From JADHUC01 sp964617665 (lineage in GTDB: Bacteria > Planctomycetota > Planctomycetia > Pirellulales > Pirellulaceae), in contig CAZUAH010000036.1 of assembly GCA_964617665.1 (NCBI GenBank), forward strand, positions 1 through 48,239: a DNA stretch of 48,239 nt, written 5' to 3'. Shown here in pieces: positions 35,117-45,201 of this stretch; position 1 is the first letter of the stretch; every line of letters starts with the position of its first letter. A program made the position numbers and the translations under genes. The notes beneath the pieces are model-generated. The model saw only the letters and a program-made list of their open reading frames with translations, searched no databases and had not been told where the DNA came from.

Positions 35117-35244
35117 GCGTGTCCCGAAACTAACGTTATGGGAGGGCGAGGCTCCGGCCGAGCCGTCAACCCATTGGAAAGAAGCGGCTCAGCGGGAGCT
35201 TCGCCCTCCCAAGATCGGACCCTCCGATGGATTTCGGGACACGC
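35117..35244. repeat. nested inverted-repeat element
   Basis: Outer arms GCGTGTCCCGAAA (35117-35129) and TTTCGGGACACGC (35232-35244) are perfect. Inner arms 35140-35165 (GGGAGGGCGAGGCTCCGGCC...) and 35185-35210 pair over about 26 bases with a few mismatches. The 128-bp unit fills the gap after the lysA remnant. It could fold as a long hairpin or be a MITE-like repeat. Confidence 0.65.
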
Positions 35245-35290
35245 ACCGAGGAGACAACCTGGTCCGCGGCGGCTGGTCGAGTGACGCGTT

Positions 35291-38200
35291 TTAGCGGAGC
35301 TGCGCGGTCTGTGGCCCGGGGCGGTGTAGGCGGTAGATGTAGTCCGGCCACAGCGGACAATTCAGATCGACCCAGGCTTTGATCGCGCGCACCTCGGGCT
35401 CGTCGAGCGACACCTCTTTGTGGTTCTCGTCGGCAAGCACTTTCCACAGACGGCTTTTCACCGTTCCGAACGAAAGTGGTTCGGCTTTGAAATGCCGCAT
35501 GCCGTACGTGAAGTCGAAGTAGTGGACCCATCCGCCGGTGATCAGCGTACGGTACGAGGCGGGCACGCGGTCCTCGCCGAGCATTCCGCGCAGGTCGGTC
35601 TGCCCCGGTTCACTGCCGTCGTGGCAGCGCACGCATTGAGCGTTTAGCACTGGCTGGACCACTTTCTGGTAGTCAAACGCTTCGGTGCCCCACGGTGGGG
35701 GCTCCAGGTTATGCGGCTGTGTCAAGGCCATGCCGATGTCGGCCGGCGGCGACGTCTGGCGGTTGTCGTGACAGCCGACGCAACTGCGCCGCTCGCCGGG
35801 CTGCAAATGAATCACGCTTCGCATCCGCTGCAACTCGTTGTACTCGGCATCGAGCAACTGGAAGTAGAGCACCTTGCCCGCTGGGGCCAGGAAGTTCGCC
35901 GATCCGTCCTCGGCAATCGGAACCGTGCCAAGCGACGCTTTGGCCACGTAGCTGGGCCAGCCACCGCCTTCGCGAACCTGGTACAGCCCCGGCTTGATTT
36001 CCGAGACCAATTTCGGCCAGTCGTGGTTGGTTCGCAACCCGGTGAAAGGCGCGTTCGGTGTCCGTGTCTCAAAACTCGGCGTCGGTCCGCGCACCAAGTG
36101 GGTGGGCGATGCGTAGAAGTCGGTAAACGGAGGGTGATCGTCACGGAACTGGCCGCAGGGAAGCGTCTCCAAGGTCGCGGGGACCTCGTGGGCGACCCGC
36201 AGGTACTTCGCCCGGCCGCGAGCGACCTTCGAGCCCAAGCCCTGGTAGACGTCCTGCACAGTAAACTGGCCCAATCCCCGTTTCGCGAGTTCCTCGTCCA
36301 AGTCGCTCGCCAACACGGGCGGGCGAGGCCGCGTACGAAGCGGAGTCGGATGCTTGCTGCTGATTTCCGGATCCACGTACAGCAATTCACGGTTGCCGTA
36401 ACGGTCGATGACGTACAGTCCCCAGATGTGCTGATTGTCGGGGTTGTGGGTCACAAGGAAATGGTCGCTCGAAATCGGGTACGGATCACGGAACGAATCA
36501 TGGTGCGAGCGGCTCATCTGGTAGTGCGGTCGCGTGTCGGGCGTGATGTTCGTGATCGCCTCGGTATCGAACGGCCCCTTGCCGCGGTCGATCAGCGCGA
36601 TCGGACCCTGATGGTCGCCGTGCGACATGAGCGTGCAGACAATCTCCTCGCTGCCGGGCACCTCGTGTGCCTGGCTGTAGCAGTTGGGCGTGTTGTTACC
36701 GAAGACCAACTCGGGATGCGTGCCGTCGGGGTGGATGGACCAGAGTGTGTGGCCGAAGTCGGCTCCCTTGTCCAAATACTCCGAACGGGTCCACAGGATG
36801 CGGCCGCTCTGCATCACCGAAGGCTTCCACTCGCTCAGGTTGGCATGAGAAAGACGCCGCATGTTCGTCCCGTCAGCGTCCATGCGGTGCAGCACATAGG
36901 CCTGCGGTCGCCAGCAAAGGAAGCGTACTGTGCACCGCGTGCTGTGGAAGGCCACACCGCCATCGGGCAGGCACACTGCGTCGAAATCGTGGAACGGTCC
37001 GTCGGTCAACCTTCGTAGGTTCGAACCGTCGGCTTCTATCGCGTACAAGTGCCAGTACGGATCCCAACCTTCCACCTCCGGCTTGTCGGGTCGGAACGCG
37101 AAATAGATGGTCTTGGCGTCGTAATCGGAAACCGGCTCGCGCACGATACCTTCGCTGCCGTCGAACAGCTGTTGGATGCGGGCGTGGTCCGGCCGGAATC
37201 GGCCCTGTTCGTCGCGGGGGATCTCCAGCACACAAACGCCTCCGCCCGGTTCGAGAATTCCGTCCAAGTGCTCGCTGTAGTTGTGTGATTCCAGGAACGG
37301 ATGCCGCTTGGCGAACAAGATACGTTCCAGCGACGTCAAGGCGGGATCGCGGAAAAAGAGCTGTCGCTTGGCGTGCCGCGCTGCCAGGTATAGCGTCTGC
37401 GAGTCTGGATCGTCGGCGGCCTGGCGGCGCAGATCGGCCGCCTGGGCACGTTCTGCGGTCACGTCCAACCCCTGGCGGTCCAGCCGCTCGATCATCTCCT
37501 CGAACAGCACCAGCACTCGTTCCAGCGGCGCCAGACGCGCGATGCGACCCCAATACGGCGCGCCACCCGGCACGGCTGGCCGATCGACCTGCAACGGCGA
37601 AAGGTGATCGTCCGCCGGGATCTTGCTCCATGTCGCGCGTTCGCGAAGGAAAGCGTACTGCAACAATCCGTCCCAACTCGTTTCGGGTAAACGGTCGATC
37701 GGCAAGTAGGGAAGACGTCGCTCGCGGTTGGCCGCAGTCCGATCTCGTTTGGCGACCGACTGCCACTGTTCTCCGTCCTGCGAGACGAGTACGTCATAAA
37801 CCTCAGGGATACGGTCGCGATACTTGCCGGTGCGGTCGCGCGTGACAATCACTCGGGCCACGCTGGCCGGCTTGGGCAATTCAATTTGAGCCCACTCCGA
37901 TTTGCTGGTGGCGGAGATCCAACTGTGGTCGTTCCCATAGAGCCCATCGTTCAGATGCTTAATCTGGTGAATTTCATAACCGGGAAGCACCGACGAAGCG
38001 CTCGCCACAGCGCCGCCTTCGGCCAGGGCGAGGTTGTCTTTCCCGTCGGGACCATAAATCTCCAGTTCATCGATGCCCGGTTGCGAGCTGTTGGTTTCGT
38101 GAATGGCCACGCGCACGAACCGAGCCTCTTGAGGCGCGAAATCGACGGCCTTCGGCGGCTTGACCACCCTGGTGCAAATCCGTTCCAGCTTCTCCTGGAA

Positions 38201-38305
38201 CTCGTCGGCCACCAACAGCGTCTCGGGTTCCTCGGCCCACGTCCGTGAAAGCCCTGTGGCCAAAAACAGGCAAACGCAACCAAAACGCCAAATGCATGAT
38301 TTCAT
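35291..38305 (-). CDS. secreted discoidin / TolB-like propeller / dihaem CxxCH protein (hydrazine synthase alpha-like)
   Basis: 1004 residues from ATG 38305, chosen because GGGAG precedes it and it gives a signal peptide (FGCVCLFLATGLSRTWA). An F5/8C discoidin-like domain (about 40-190, RFVRVAIHETNSSQPGIDELEIYG ... SEWAQIELPKPASVARVIVTRD) is followed by a helical linker and PD40/TolB-like blades (about 395-700, WHLYAIEADGSNLRRLTDGP, SQAHEVPGSEEIVCTLMSHG). Two c-type haem sites lie at 842-846 (CVGCH) and 891-895 (CVRCH). This layout matches planctomycete proteins annotated as related to the hydrazine synthase alpha subunit, but no other anammox gene is present, so a hydrazine role is not implied. 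It may be a periplasmic redox or surface-binding protein. Confidence 0.85.
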   Translation of the reverse strand: MKSCIWRFGCVCLFLATGLSRTWAEEPETLLVADEFQEKLERICTRVVKPPKAVDFAPQEARFVRVAIHETNSSQPGIDELEIYGPDGKDNLALAEGGAVASASSVLPGYEIHQIKHLNDGLYGNDHSWISATSKSEWAQIELPKPASVARVIVTRDRTGKYRDRIPEVYDVLVSQDGEQWQSVAKRDRTAANRERRLPYLPIDRLPETSWDGLLQYAFLRERATWSKIPADDHLSPLQVDRPAVPGGAPYWGRIARLAPLERVLVLFEEMIERLDRQGLDVTAERAQAADLRRQAADDPDSQTLYLAARHAKRQLFFRDPALTSLERILFAKRHPFLESHNYSEHLDGILEPGGGVCVLEIPRDEQGRFRPDHARIQQLFDGSEGIVREPVSDYDAKTIYFAFRPDKPEVEGWDPYWHLYAIEADGSNLRRLTDGPFHDFDAVCLPDGGVAFHSTRCTVRFLCWRPQAYVLHRMDADGTNMRRLSHANLSEWKPSVMQSGRILWTRSEYLDKGADFGHTLWSIHPDGTHPELVFGNNTPNCYSQAHEVPGSEEIVCTLMSHGDHQGPIALIDRGKGPFDTEAITNITPDTRPHYQMSRSHHDSFRDPYPISSDHFLVTHNPDNQHIWGLYVIDRYGNRELLYVDPEISSKHPTPLRTRPRPPVLASDLDEELAKRGLGQFTVQDVYQGLGSKVARGRAKYLRVAHEVPATLETLPCGQFRDDHPPFTDFYASPTHLVRGPTPSFETRTPNAPFTGLRTNHDWPKLVSEIKPGLYQVREGGGWPSYVAKASLGTVPIAEDGSANFLAPAGKVLYFQLLDAEYNELQRMRSVIHLQPGERRSCVGCHDNRQTSPPADIGMALTQPHNLEPPPWGTEAFDYQKVVQPVLNAQCVRCHDGSEPGQTDLRGMLGEDRVPASYRTLITGGWVHYFDFTYGMRHFKAEPLSFGTVKSRLWKVLADENHKEVSLDEPEVRAIKAWVDLNCPLWPDYIYRLHRPGPQTAQLR

Positions 38306-38449
38306 TTGGATTTCTCCCGACTTGCGATGAAGCGGCTCCAAGACCGTAGCTAATACCTCTGTTCTTGTAGGTTGGCCCTCCGAGGCCGACCATTTGCCGA
38401 CGGGCTCGGAGGCCCATCGTACTGACAAAATGGAATGTCGTGAGGTACT

Positions 38450-38501
38450 ACACTCGCCAGAGTGCGGTCGGATCCGAAGAGACCCGCGTTCTGGCGAACG
38501 C
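38450..38501. repeat. pair of short palindromes sharing a CTGGCGA core
   Basis: ACTC gcca GAGT (about 38450-38461) and GCGTTC tggc GAACGC (38486-38501) lie 25 bases apart, with loops GCCA and TGGC in inverted orientation. Confidence 0.5.
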
Positions 38502-38556
38502 AGCTACGAGTATTCTAATCGTTGCGAGCTGCCCAAGACAGCTCTTTACGGCCATT

Positions 38557-38671
38557 AGGCGAGCGGCAGATGAGAGTTTACCGGCGGAATGTAGAACAGT
38601 TGTCGCAACTGTTCCCGAACAATTGGGACAATTCTTCCACACTGGGCTACATTTTCACCTGCCGCTCGCCT
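38557..38671. repeat. multi-arm inverted-repeat element upstream of the STAND gene
   Basis: Outer arms AGGCGAGCGGCAG (38557-38569) and CTGCCGCTCGCCT (38659-38671) are perfect. Further in, AATGTAG (38588-38594) pairs with CTACATT (38648-38654). The centre holds the palindrome GAACAGTTG tcg CAACTGTTC (38594-38614). Together these can form a branched structure of about 115 nt. The open frame across it is not a convincing gene. Confidence 0.6.
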
Positions 38672-38846
38672 TACGTTCCTCTGTTCCGTTTCTGCTGGGA
38701 ATTGTCCAGTTTGTCCAGTCTGAGCTACAGAGCCAAAGACACATTGCGGCGCGCGTTGCAGCGTGATTTCGCTGGCGGTATACTGCCGAGTGGTCTCCCC
38801 TAGAACGAAGGGGCGAAATTGGCGGTCCTGCAATGCAGGGGATTCA
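38672..38846 (+). other. leader region of the DUF4062-STAND gene
   Basis: No gene seen. A small tandem repeat (TTGTCCAG, twice, near 38700) is present. AGGGG about seven bases before ATG 38847 serves as ribosome site. Confidence 0.4.
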
Positions 38847-41826
38847 ATGAACAGTAAGCCCGGACAACTGACCGCGATGATCAGCAGCACGGCGTTCGAC
38901 CTGCCGGAGCACCGCGAGCAGGCCGTGAATGCGTGCCTGCGAGAAGACGTGTTTCCAATCGGCATGGAGCACTTACCCGCTCGCGACGCCACTGGCGTTC
39001 GCGTCTCGCTGGAAATGGTTGACAAGGCCGACATTTACATCGGCATCTATGCCTGGCGCTATGGCTGGGTGCCGACATTCGACAACCCGGAAAAAATCTC
39101 GGTCACTGAAATGGAGTTCAACCGGGCGCTGGCACGCAAGCAGAGAGGCGAACTCAAAGAGATTCTCGTCTTCGTGATGCATGACGACCATCCGATCCGC
39201 GCGAGCGACAAGGAGGATGGAGAGGAAGCGCAACGTAAGCTGAAGGAGTTCAAACAGCGGGCATCCGAGGGGCGGGTCATGCTCACGTTTGAGTCGAGTC
39301 AAGAATTGCGAGGCCAAATCATCCAATCTCTCGCGGCGTTTAAGCGCAACAACGAAACGCGCCCCCAAGAGGACGATGCGCCCGCCCCGACCGCGGTTGC
39401 TGTCAATTCGATTCCCACACCTCCCGCCTTTTATGCCGAGCCGGACTACATTGGTTCGCATCGGTTCGTGGGGCGCGAATCGCAGTTGCAGGATATCAGC
39501 GACTGGGCCAAGGCGGCCGCCCCCACCAACTTGCTGCTGTTCGAGGCCATCGGCGGCAATGGCAAGAGCATGCTCACCTGGGAGTGGGTGACCAATCCCA
39601 ATCACGCTACACAGGTCCGTGACGACTGGGCCGGGCGGTTCTGGTATTCGTTCTACGAGCGGGGGGCGATCATGGCGGACTTCTGCCAACGGGCGCTCGC
39701 CTACATGACCGGGCAGCCGCTGAGGGAGCTTCGCAAAAAGAAGACCGCCGAGCTGAGGGAACCGCTACTGGCGCAAATTCACGCGCGGCCCTGGCTGCTG
39801 ATCCTCGATGGACTGGAACGCGTGCTGGTGGCCTACCATCGGATTGATGCCGCCGAGATGCCCGACGAGGAAGCGAACAACCCCACCGACAAGATTGTCA
39901 ACCGTGACCCACGCGATGCTATTCGTGACGAGGACAACGACCTGCTCCGCGCTCTGGCCGCCGCCACGCCGTCGAAGATTCTTGTCAGCTCCCGGCTCAC
40001 GCCGCGCGTGCTGCTGAATCCCTCCGGCCAGCCCATAACCGGGGCGAAGCGGATCACGCTGCCGGGTCTGCGCCCATCGGATGCGGAGCGGCTTCTGCGC
40101 TCCTGCGGCATCGAAGGAGACAGCGCTGCCATCCAGAGCTACCTCACCACCAATTGCGACAACCACCCGCTGGTGATCGGCATCCTCGGCGGTCTGATCA
40201 ACAACTACCTGCCGGCGCGCGGGAACTTCGACGCCTGGGCGGCCGACCCCGACGGTGGGGCCAAGCTTGACCTCGCCAGCCTCGACCTCATCCAACGGCG
40301 CAACCACATCCTCCGCGCCGCGCTCGACGCCCTCTCACCCACAAGCCACCAGCTCCTCTCCACTCTCGCGCTGCTCCCTGAGTCCGTGGACTACGAGACG
40401 CTTTGCGCCTTCGATCCTCACGATCCGCCAGACTCGAAGAAACTGGCGGTCACCGTCACCGATCTGGAGCAGCGCGGCCTGATGCAATACGACGGCCGCA
40501 CGCGGCGACACGACCTCCACCCCGTGGTCCGTGGTGTTGCCGCGGGTGGGATGAAAGTGGAGGACAAGGAACGCTACGGCCGGCGCATCGTGGACCATTT
40601 TTCCACGCTCCCTCACAACCCTTATGACAAGGCCGAGACACTTGAAGACTTGCGCCCCGGCCTGAACGTCGTCCGCACGCTGCTCAAGCTCGGTCACTTC
40701 CGGGAAGCCGCGCGAGCTTTCGGAGTTGATTTATTCAGTGCGCTCCTTTTCAATATCGAAGCCTATGCGGAAACGTTGTCGCTGCTGCGACCGTTCTTTC
40801 CCATTGGGTGGAGCGAACTGCCGAAAGGCGTGACGGTCACATATGCCGCATCTCTAGCGCACCGAGCCGCGATGGCCTTACAAGAGCAAGGTGAGTCGAG
40901 AGAGGCGCTTGCTACAAATGGCGCGGCGTTGGCGTCCTATTCGGAGGCCGCTGATTGGAGGAACGCGTATCGTCTGCTCGGCAACATCTCCGCGAACCTT
41001 GATGACCAGAACCTGCTTGCCAAGGCACTCCGTGTCGATTACCTCGCTCTTGATCTCGCCGTGGTGCGCGGCGATCAGGAAGACCTGTTCGGAAGCCGGC
41101 TTGACCTTTTTCTCGACCAGTCCCGGTTCGGCAAATGGGCGGATGCGGAAGCCACTTGGCAACTTCTCGATCCCATGGGCCGCGATTGGTCGCGAGCCAC
41201 TTATCGTCCGGGCGATGCCGAATTCGAGTACGCGCGATTTCAGTATTGGAAAGGAAGCTTGCAGGAAAAACACCTCACTGCCGCCGAGGGGCTGGCGGCG
41301 GAAGGCAAGAATCGCGGTGCCATCCGCAGTCTCCACGAGTTGCGCGGAGCCTGGCGGCTGGAGCGGGGTGAGTGGCAACTAGCGCTGGCGAGCTTTGCCG
41401 AAGGCGTCCGCCTGGCCCGCGACAGCGGCATCCCCGATGCAAAAATCCGAGACCGGACTCGCCCTGGCCAAGCACCATCTTGGCCAGCTCACCGAGCCGG
41501 AACGCGAGGCCGAGCGACAGGCTGGGCTGCGCGAGCCCGCGCATCGTCTCCTCGCCCAACTCTGGCTCGCCCTCGGCGACCCCGCGCAAGCGAAGCCCCA
41601 CGCGCTGGCCGCCTACAAATGGGCCTGGGCCGACGGCGAGCCGTATGTGCACCGCTACGAACTCACCAAGACCACCGAACTGCTCCAGCAGATGAACGTG
41701 CCCATCCCCAACCTCCCGCCCTACGACCCGGACAAGGATGAACCGTTCCCCTGGGAAGCCGACGTGCGCGCCGCCATCGAAAAGCTCCGCGCCGAGAAGG
41801 AAGCAAGAAAACAAGAGTCAGACTGA
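38847..41826 (+). CDS. DUF4062-STAND NTPase-TPR protein, interrupted by a one-base shift
   Basis: Begins MNSKPGQLTAMISSTAFDLP. The N-terminal DUF4062 domain (about 8-100) is a Rossmann-like module considered related to TIR effectors. The STAND/NB-ARC ATPase follows, with Walker A IGGNGKS (G236-S241), Walker B PWLLILDGLER (about 315), the VSSRLTP sensor, and NHPLV. The C-terminal ~400 residues are TPR-like helices (HRAAMALQEQGESREAL). An A5 run at 41441-41445 shifts the frame: the zero frame ends at 41741, while the frame after it continues the repeats (SETGLALAKHHLGQLTEPER) to 41826. Removing one A restores a protein of about 992 residues. Such tripartite ATPases are typical of prokaryotic conflict and antiphage systems (inference). 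Confidence 0.85.
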
Positions 41827-41859
41827 CCCGAGGTGGTTTCAGAACCGAGAGGACGACCT

Positions 41860-43509
41860 ATGTGGATTGCTTTGGTGGTCTTGTTTGCCGCTCCCCCCGT
41901 CACGGAGCTACCACAGCCGGCGTTCAGCATTGACTTCGAGAGTGCGGACCTACCCGGAGGAGCGACCTCCGCTGGGCATATGAACATTGTGCCGGGGAAA
42001 GAGGGCAACGCTGCGCGATTCACCCGACCAGAACTGGCGGCTGACCTCACAAACACAGTGTATATGGCGAAAGGCCGACATTGTGGCTTTCCATCCCTGA
42101 TCCGCCTGCAGAACGGCGGACTGCTCGTACACTTTCGCGAAGGGCCCGGTCACGTCGGCCGAGGCGTGATCCAACAGATCCGCTCGGCCGACGAAGGCAA
42201 GACGTGGTCCGAACCTGTCACGATATTCGAGGATCCCGAGTGGGACAGTCGTTCGCATTCGACGGGGATCCAGCTCAAGAGCGGGACCATCTTACTCGGC
42301 TTCTATCGCCACGATCGCAAGCACGGCTTTCCGCTTGCCCGCGTGCTTCGCTCGACCGACGGCGGCCAGACGTACGATGCTATCGATCTCCCGAATCCGT
42401 ACACGAAGACGTTTGTCTACAACATCGGCCGGCCGATTCAACTCGATGACGGCAAGGTACTCATGCCCTTTCACGGCGATCTGCCGGATGGCCGAGGTCT
42501 CGCAACTGGCATCATTCGTTCCAGCGACGATGGTCGGACGTGGGGCGACTTCTCGGTGATTGCGGTCGGCGAACGAGCGTATTACGAGGCAAACATCGTT
42601 ATGTTGCCTAATGGCGAATTGCTGGCCATGAATCGGACCGAGCCCGAGCCGTGGATGTGGCAGTGCCGCTCGACCGATGGTGGTCACACGTGGACCGAGC
42701 CCAAAAACTCCGGCATGCAGGGCGACGTAGGCGAGTTGTTGCTGCTGGATAGCGGCAACATTATCTGCGCCTACCGCAGCCAGGCTCCGCATACATCCGA
42801 CACCCGCGCCTCGATCAGCCACGACAACGGGCGCTCGTGGACGAACGAGGTTGTGTTGGATCCAAACGGGGGCGACCGCGGCTATACCAGTTCGATCCAA
42901 TTCCCAGATAAGCGCATCCTAACAGTCAACTACTCGACCAAAGACGGCTGCACCCAGATCCGAAGCCGACTGTTCGATGAATCGACGTTCGCCAAAGCCA
43001 AGCCACTACAGCCATCCGGCCACATCAAGATTCCGTACTCTGCCGATGTTCCGCTCCGCGAGTCGCTCACGCTGGCAGCCTGGATCAAGCCGCTGAGAGA
43101 ACACAAGTGGCAACGCATCTTCTGGAAGGATCGCATCTTCTCTCTGTACCTGAACCAAGGCAGGCTGGACGGCTGGGTTATGGTCGCTTCCGCCGGTACC
43201 GCGCAGGACGCGGTCAGCAAAGCCCAGATCCCAATCGGCGGGTGGACGCACGTTGCCATGACCTACAGCGCACATGACCCGCAGCATCACGTTCGCCTGT
43301 ACATCAATGGCAAGGAGGCCGCGTATGCGAACGTCGAGAAGACTACCGGCGATCACCTTATCCGGGCGGCCAAACGTCCCTTGTTCATATCGACGCCCGA
43401 GCCACAACTCGCATTCGACGGCCTGATCGACACAGTGCGTGTCTATTCCGAATCGCTGAACGCGGACCAGATCCAGCGTTTGGCCGGACGATGGCTTGTT
43501 CCGAGTTAA
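41860..43509 (+). CDS. secreted sialidase-fold protein with C-terminal LamG-like domain
   Basis: 549 residues from ATG 41860 (GAGAGGACG upstream; a GTG at 41833 would add nine). A short hydrophobic start (IALVVLFAAPPV) suggests export. Four Asp boxes mark a sialidase propeller (SADEGKTWSEP, STDGGQTYDAI, SSDDGRTWGDF, STDGGHTWTEP), with SHDNGRSWTNE a fifth. The last ~165 residues (from about 383, LRESLTLAAWIKPLREHKWQ ... VRLYINGKEAAYANVEK ... FDGLIDTVRVYSESL) form a concanavalin/LamG-like domain, a likely carbohydrate-binding module. It follows the STAND gene closely but is unlikely to be functionally linked. Confidence 0.88.
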   Translation: MWIALVVLFAAPPVTELPQPAFSIDFESADLPGGATSAGHMNIVPGKEGNAARFTRPELAADLTNTVYMAKGRHCGFPSLIRLQNGGLLVHFREGPGHVGRGVIQQIRSADEGKTWSEPVTIFEDPEWDSRSHSTGIQLKSGTILLGFYRHDRKHGFPLARVLRSTDGGQTYDAIDLPNPYTKTFVYNIGRPIQLDDGKVLMPFHGDLPDGRGLATGIIRSSDDGRTWGDFSVIAVGERAYYEANIVMLPNGELLAMNRTEPEPWMWQCRSTDGGHTWTEPKNSGMQGDVGELLLLDSGNIICAYRSQAPHTSDTRASISHDNGRSWTNEVVLDPNGGDRGYTSSIQFPDKRILTVNYSTKDGCTQIRSRLFDESTFAKAKPLQPSGHIKIPYSADVPLRESLTLAAWIKPLREHKWQRIFWKDRIFSLYLNQGRLDGWVMVASAGTAQDAVSKAQIPIGGWTHVAMTYSAHDPQHHVRLYINGKEAAYANVEKTTGDHLIRAAKRPLFISTPEPQLAFDGLIDTVRVYSESLNADQIQRLAGRWLVPS

Positions 43510-43638
43510 TGGGGCCGCTACGGCCGACCGCGCGCTGGTTGACGTAGCCGTCACGGGTACGAGAATAGAGTTCAGTTCGTTCACATCTGCGGAGTCGACG
43601 CTAGCGACGGAGCGGCTTATCGCGTCAGGAGAAGGGCC

Positions 43639-45138
43639 ATGTCTGATACGACCGAACGGATGCCCGATGCGGCACAGTACTCCAATGGAGAGTCCGTCCA
43701 CGGGACGAACGTTTCGCCGTTGTTGTTGGGATGCGGTGCGCTGCTTCTGGCGTTGCTGGCGTTGGGCGTGTTGGCCGGTGTGACGTTCGTGATCGTCGTC
43801 ATGCATCCCGATTCGGGGTCGGATGGCAGAGTGACCTGGTCCAACGCAATGCAGGCCGTGCCCGCCGGTCCCGTGCCGGTTTCACCGAGCCGCTCGGCCG
43901 GACGGTCCAGATCGCCTCAGTCCCATGCGCAGCGGCTGGAGAACTCGCGGCGTGCAATCGCGAACGGAAAACAAGCGTTGGCGGCAAACCCAAACAACGC
44001 CGGGACACTGAACAATCTGGCGTGGGCGTACGCTACGGCTCCCGAAGAGTTGCGCGACGGAGAGCAGGCCGTCGTCTTGGCGGAAAGAGCCGTATCGTTC
44101 GAGCCAGGCAGCCAGAATTACGCCAACACGCTCGGGACAGCCTACTGCCAAGCAGGCCGGCACGAGGAAGCCATCGCGACGCTCGAACCCAATGTGGGCC
44201 AACGAGCGGACAGAATGGTGCTGTTTGATTTGTACCCCTTGGCCATGTCGTACTACGCCGTGGATCAGACGGAGAAGGCTAAGGAGACATACGAACGGGC
44301 CTGCGAGTCGCATCGTCGTCGAGAGGCCGATCTGCCATCGAATCACTGGCACGAGTTGTACGACATGCGAGCCGAGGCGGCTACGTTGTTTCTGGGAGAA
44401 GCACCGCAGGAACTCTTCGAGCGTGCCGGAGACCTGGCCCGCAAAGGGCAATGGGAAGAGGCGGCGGACCTGTTCGTGAAAGGTCTGGATGTGTATTCCG
44501 TCGATCATTGGAATTGGTACCAAAGCGGCGCGTTACAGGCTTATCTGGAATGTTCCGATGAATACGGCAATCACTGCCGCAAGATGCTGAATCTGTTCGG
44601 CAACACTCAGGATGCCTTTATTGCCGAACGGACGGGCAAGCTATGTTTGCTTCTGCCGGACGCAGCCCCGAACGATTCACGCGTCAAACGACTGGTCGAC
44701 AAAGCTGTCGGAATGCAGCCCGACTCCCCCTGGTTTCAGCTCGCATCAGCGATTGCCAAGTATCGAGACGGACAGTTCAATGATGCCCTGCTTCAACTTC
44801 AGCCTGCCGAAGCACAATCGGGAGAACAGGTCTACTGTACCGTGATGATCAAGCTGTTCCAGGCGACCAGCCAGCATCAATTGGGTGAGCAAGACGCCGC
44901 CAAGGTGTCGCTCGAAAGCGCCGTCGAGTTGTTGGATTCAACCGCTCCGAAAGCGGAAGAAGACGAAGCGGAGGGGGAAGCGTTGGACTACGGCTCCAAT
45001 TGGCACGACCGCCTGCTATGTCAGGTGATCCTTCGCGAGGCAGAAGCACTCATCACTGCCGAGGATGCCGCCTCGAGCAAGGCCGACGTGGATTCAGCGG
45101 CAAAGGCACCGTCCGAAGTCAGCCAAGGGCAAGACTAA
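43639..45138 (+). CDS. membrane-anchored TPR protein
   Basis: 499 residues; GGAGAAGG precedes the ATG. A single membrane segment lies at about 27-55 (VSPLLLGCGALLLALLALGV ...) after a short cytoplasmic tail. A Ser/Arg/Pro linker follows, then TPR units (AANPNNAGTLNNLAWAYATA, EPGSQNYANTLGTAYCQAGR, PLAMSYYAVDQTEKAKETYE) and later degenerate repeats to about 420. It ends with an acidic tail. These repeats resemble the C-terminal parts of planctomycete Ser/Thr kinases, but no kinase domain is present here. The likely role is scaffolding on the periplasmic face. Confidence 0.8.
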   Translation: MSDTTERMPDAAQYSNGESVHGTNVSPLLLGCGALLLALLALGVLAGVTFVIVVMHPDSGSDGRVTWSNAMQAVPAGPVPVSPSRSAGRSRSPQSHAQRLENSRRAIANGKQALAANPNNAGTLNNLAWAYATAPEELRDGEQAVVLAERAVSFEPGSQNYANTLGTAYCQAGRHEEAIATLEPNVGQRADRMVLFDLYPLAMSYYAVDQTEKAKETYERACESHRRREADLPSNHWHELYDMRAEAATLFLGEAPQELFERAGDLARKGQWEEAADLFVKGLDVYSVDHWNWYQSGALQAYLECSDEYGNHCRKMLNLFGNTQDAFIAERTGKLCLLLPDAAPNDSRVKRLVDKAVGMQPDSPWFQLASAIAKYRDGQFNDALLQLQPAEAQSGEQVYCTVMIKLFQATSQHQLGEQDAAKVSLESAVELLDSTAPKAEEDEAEGEALDYGSNWHDRLLCQVILREAEALITAEDAASSKADVDSAAKAPSEVSQGQD

Positions 45139-45201
45139 CCTAGAGCAGGTATTGGTTGCATGGTGAGGGTGGCTGGGTTCGAACCGCGAGAGACGAGCGG
45201 T

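Noticed and set aside
38522..38803. A 93-residue open frame upstream of the STAND gene
   Set aside because: It runs through the multi-arm inverted repeat, has no ribosome site, and the sequence shows no domain.
38847..41826. Programmed ribosomal frameshift at A5 in the STAND gene
   Set aside because: The run is too short for a standard slippery heptamer, and restoring the frame needs skipping one base; an indel or assembly error is simpler.
45160..45200. A tRNA-like T-loop (GGTTCGAACCGC)
   Set aside because: Neither strand forms a 5-bp T-stem or an acceptor stem around it, so it is not a tRNA.
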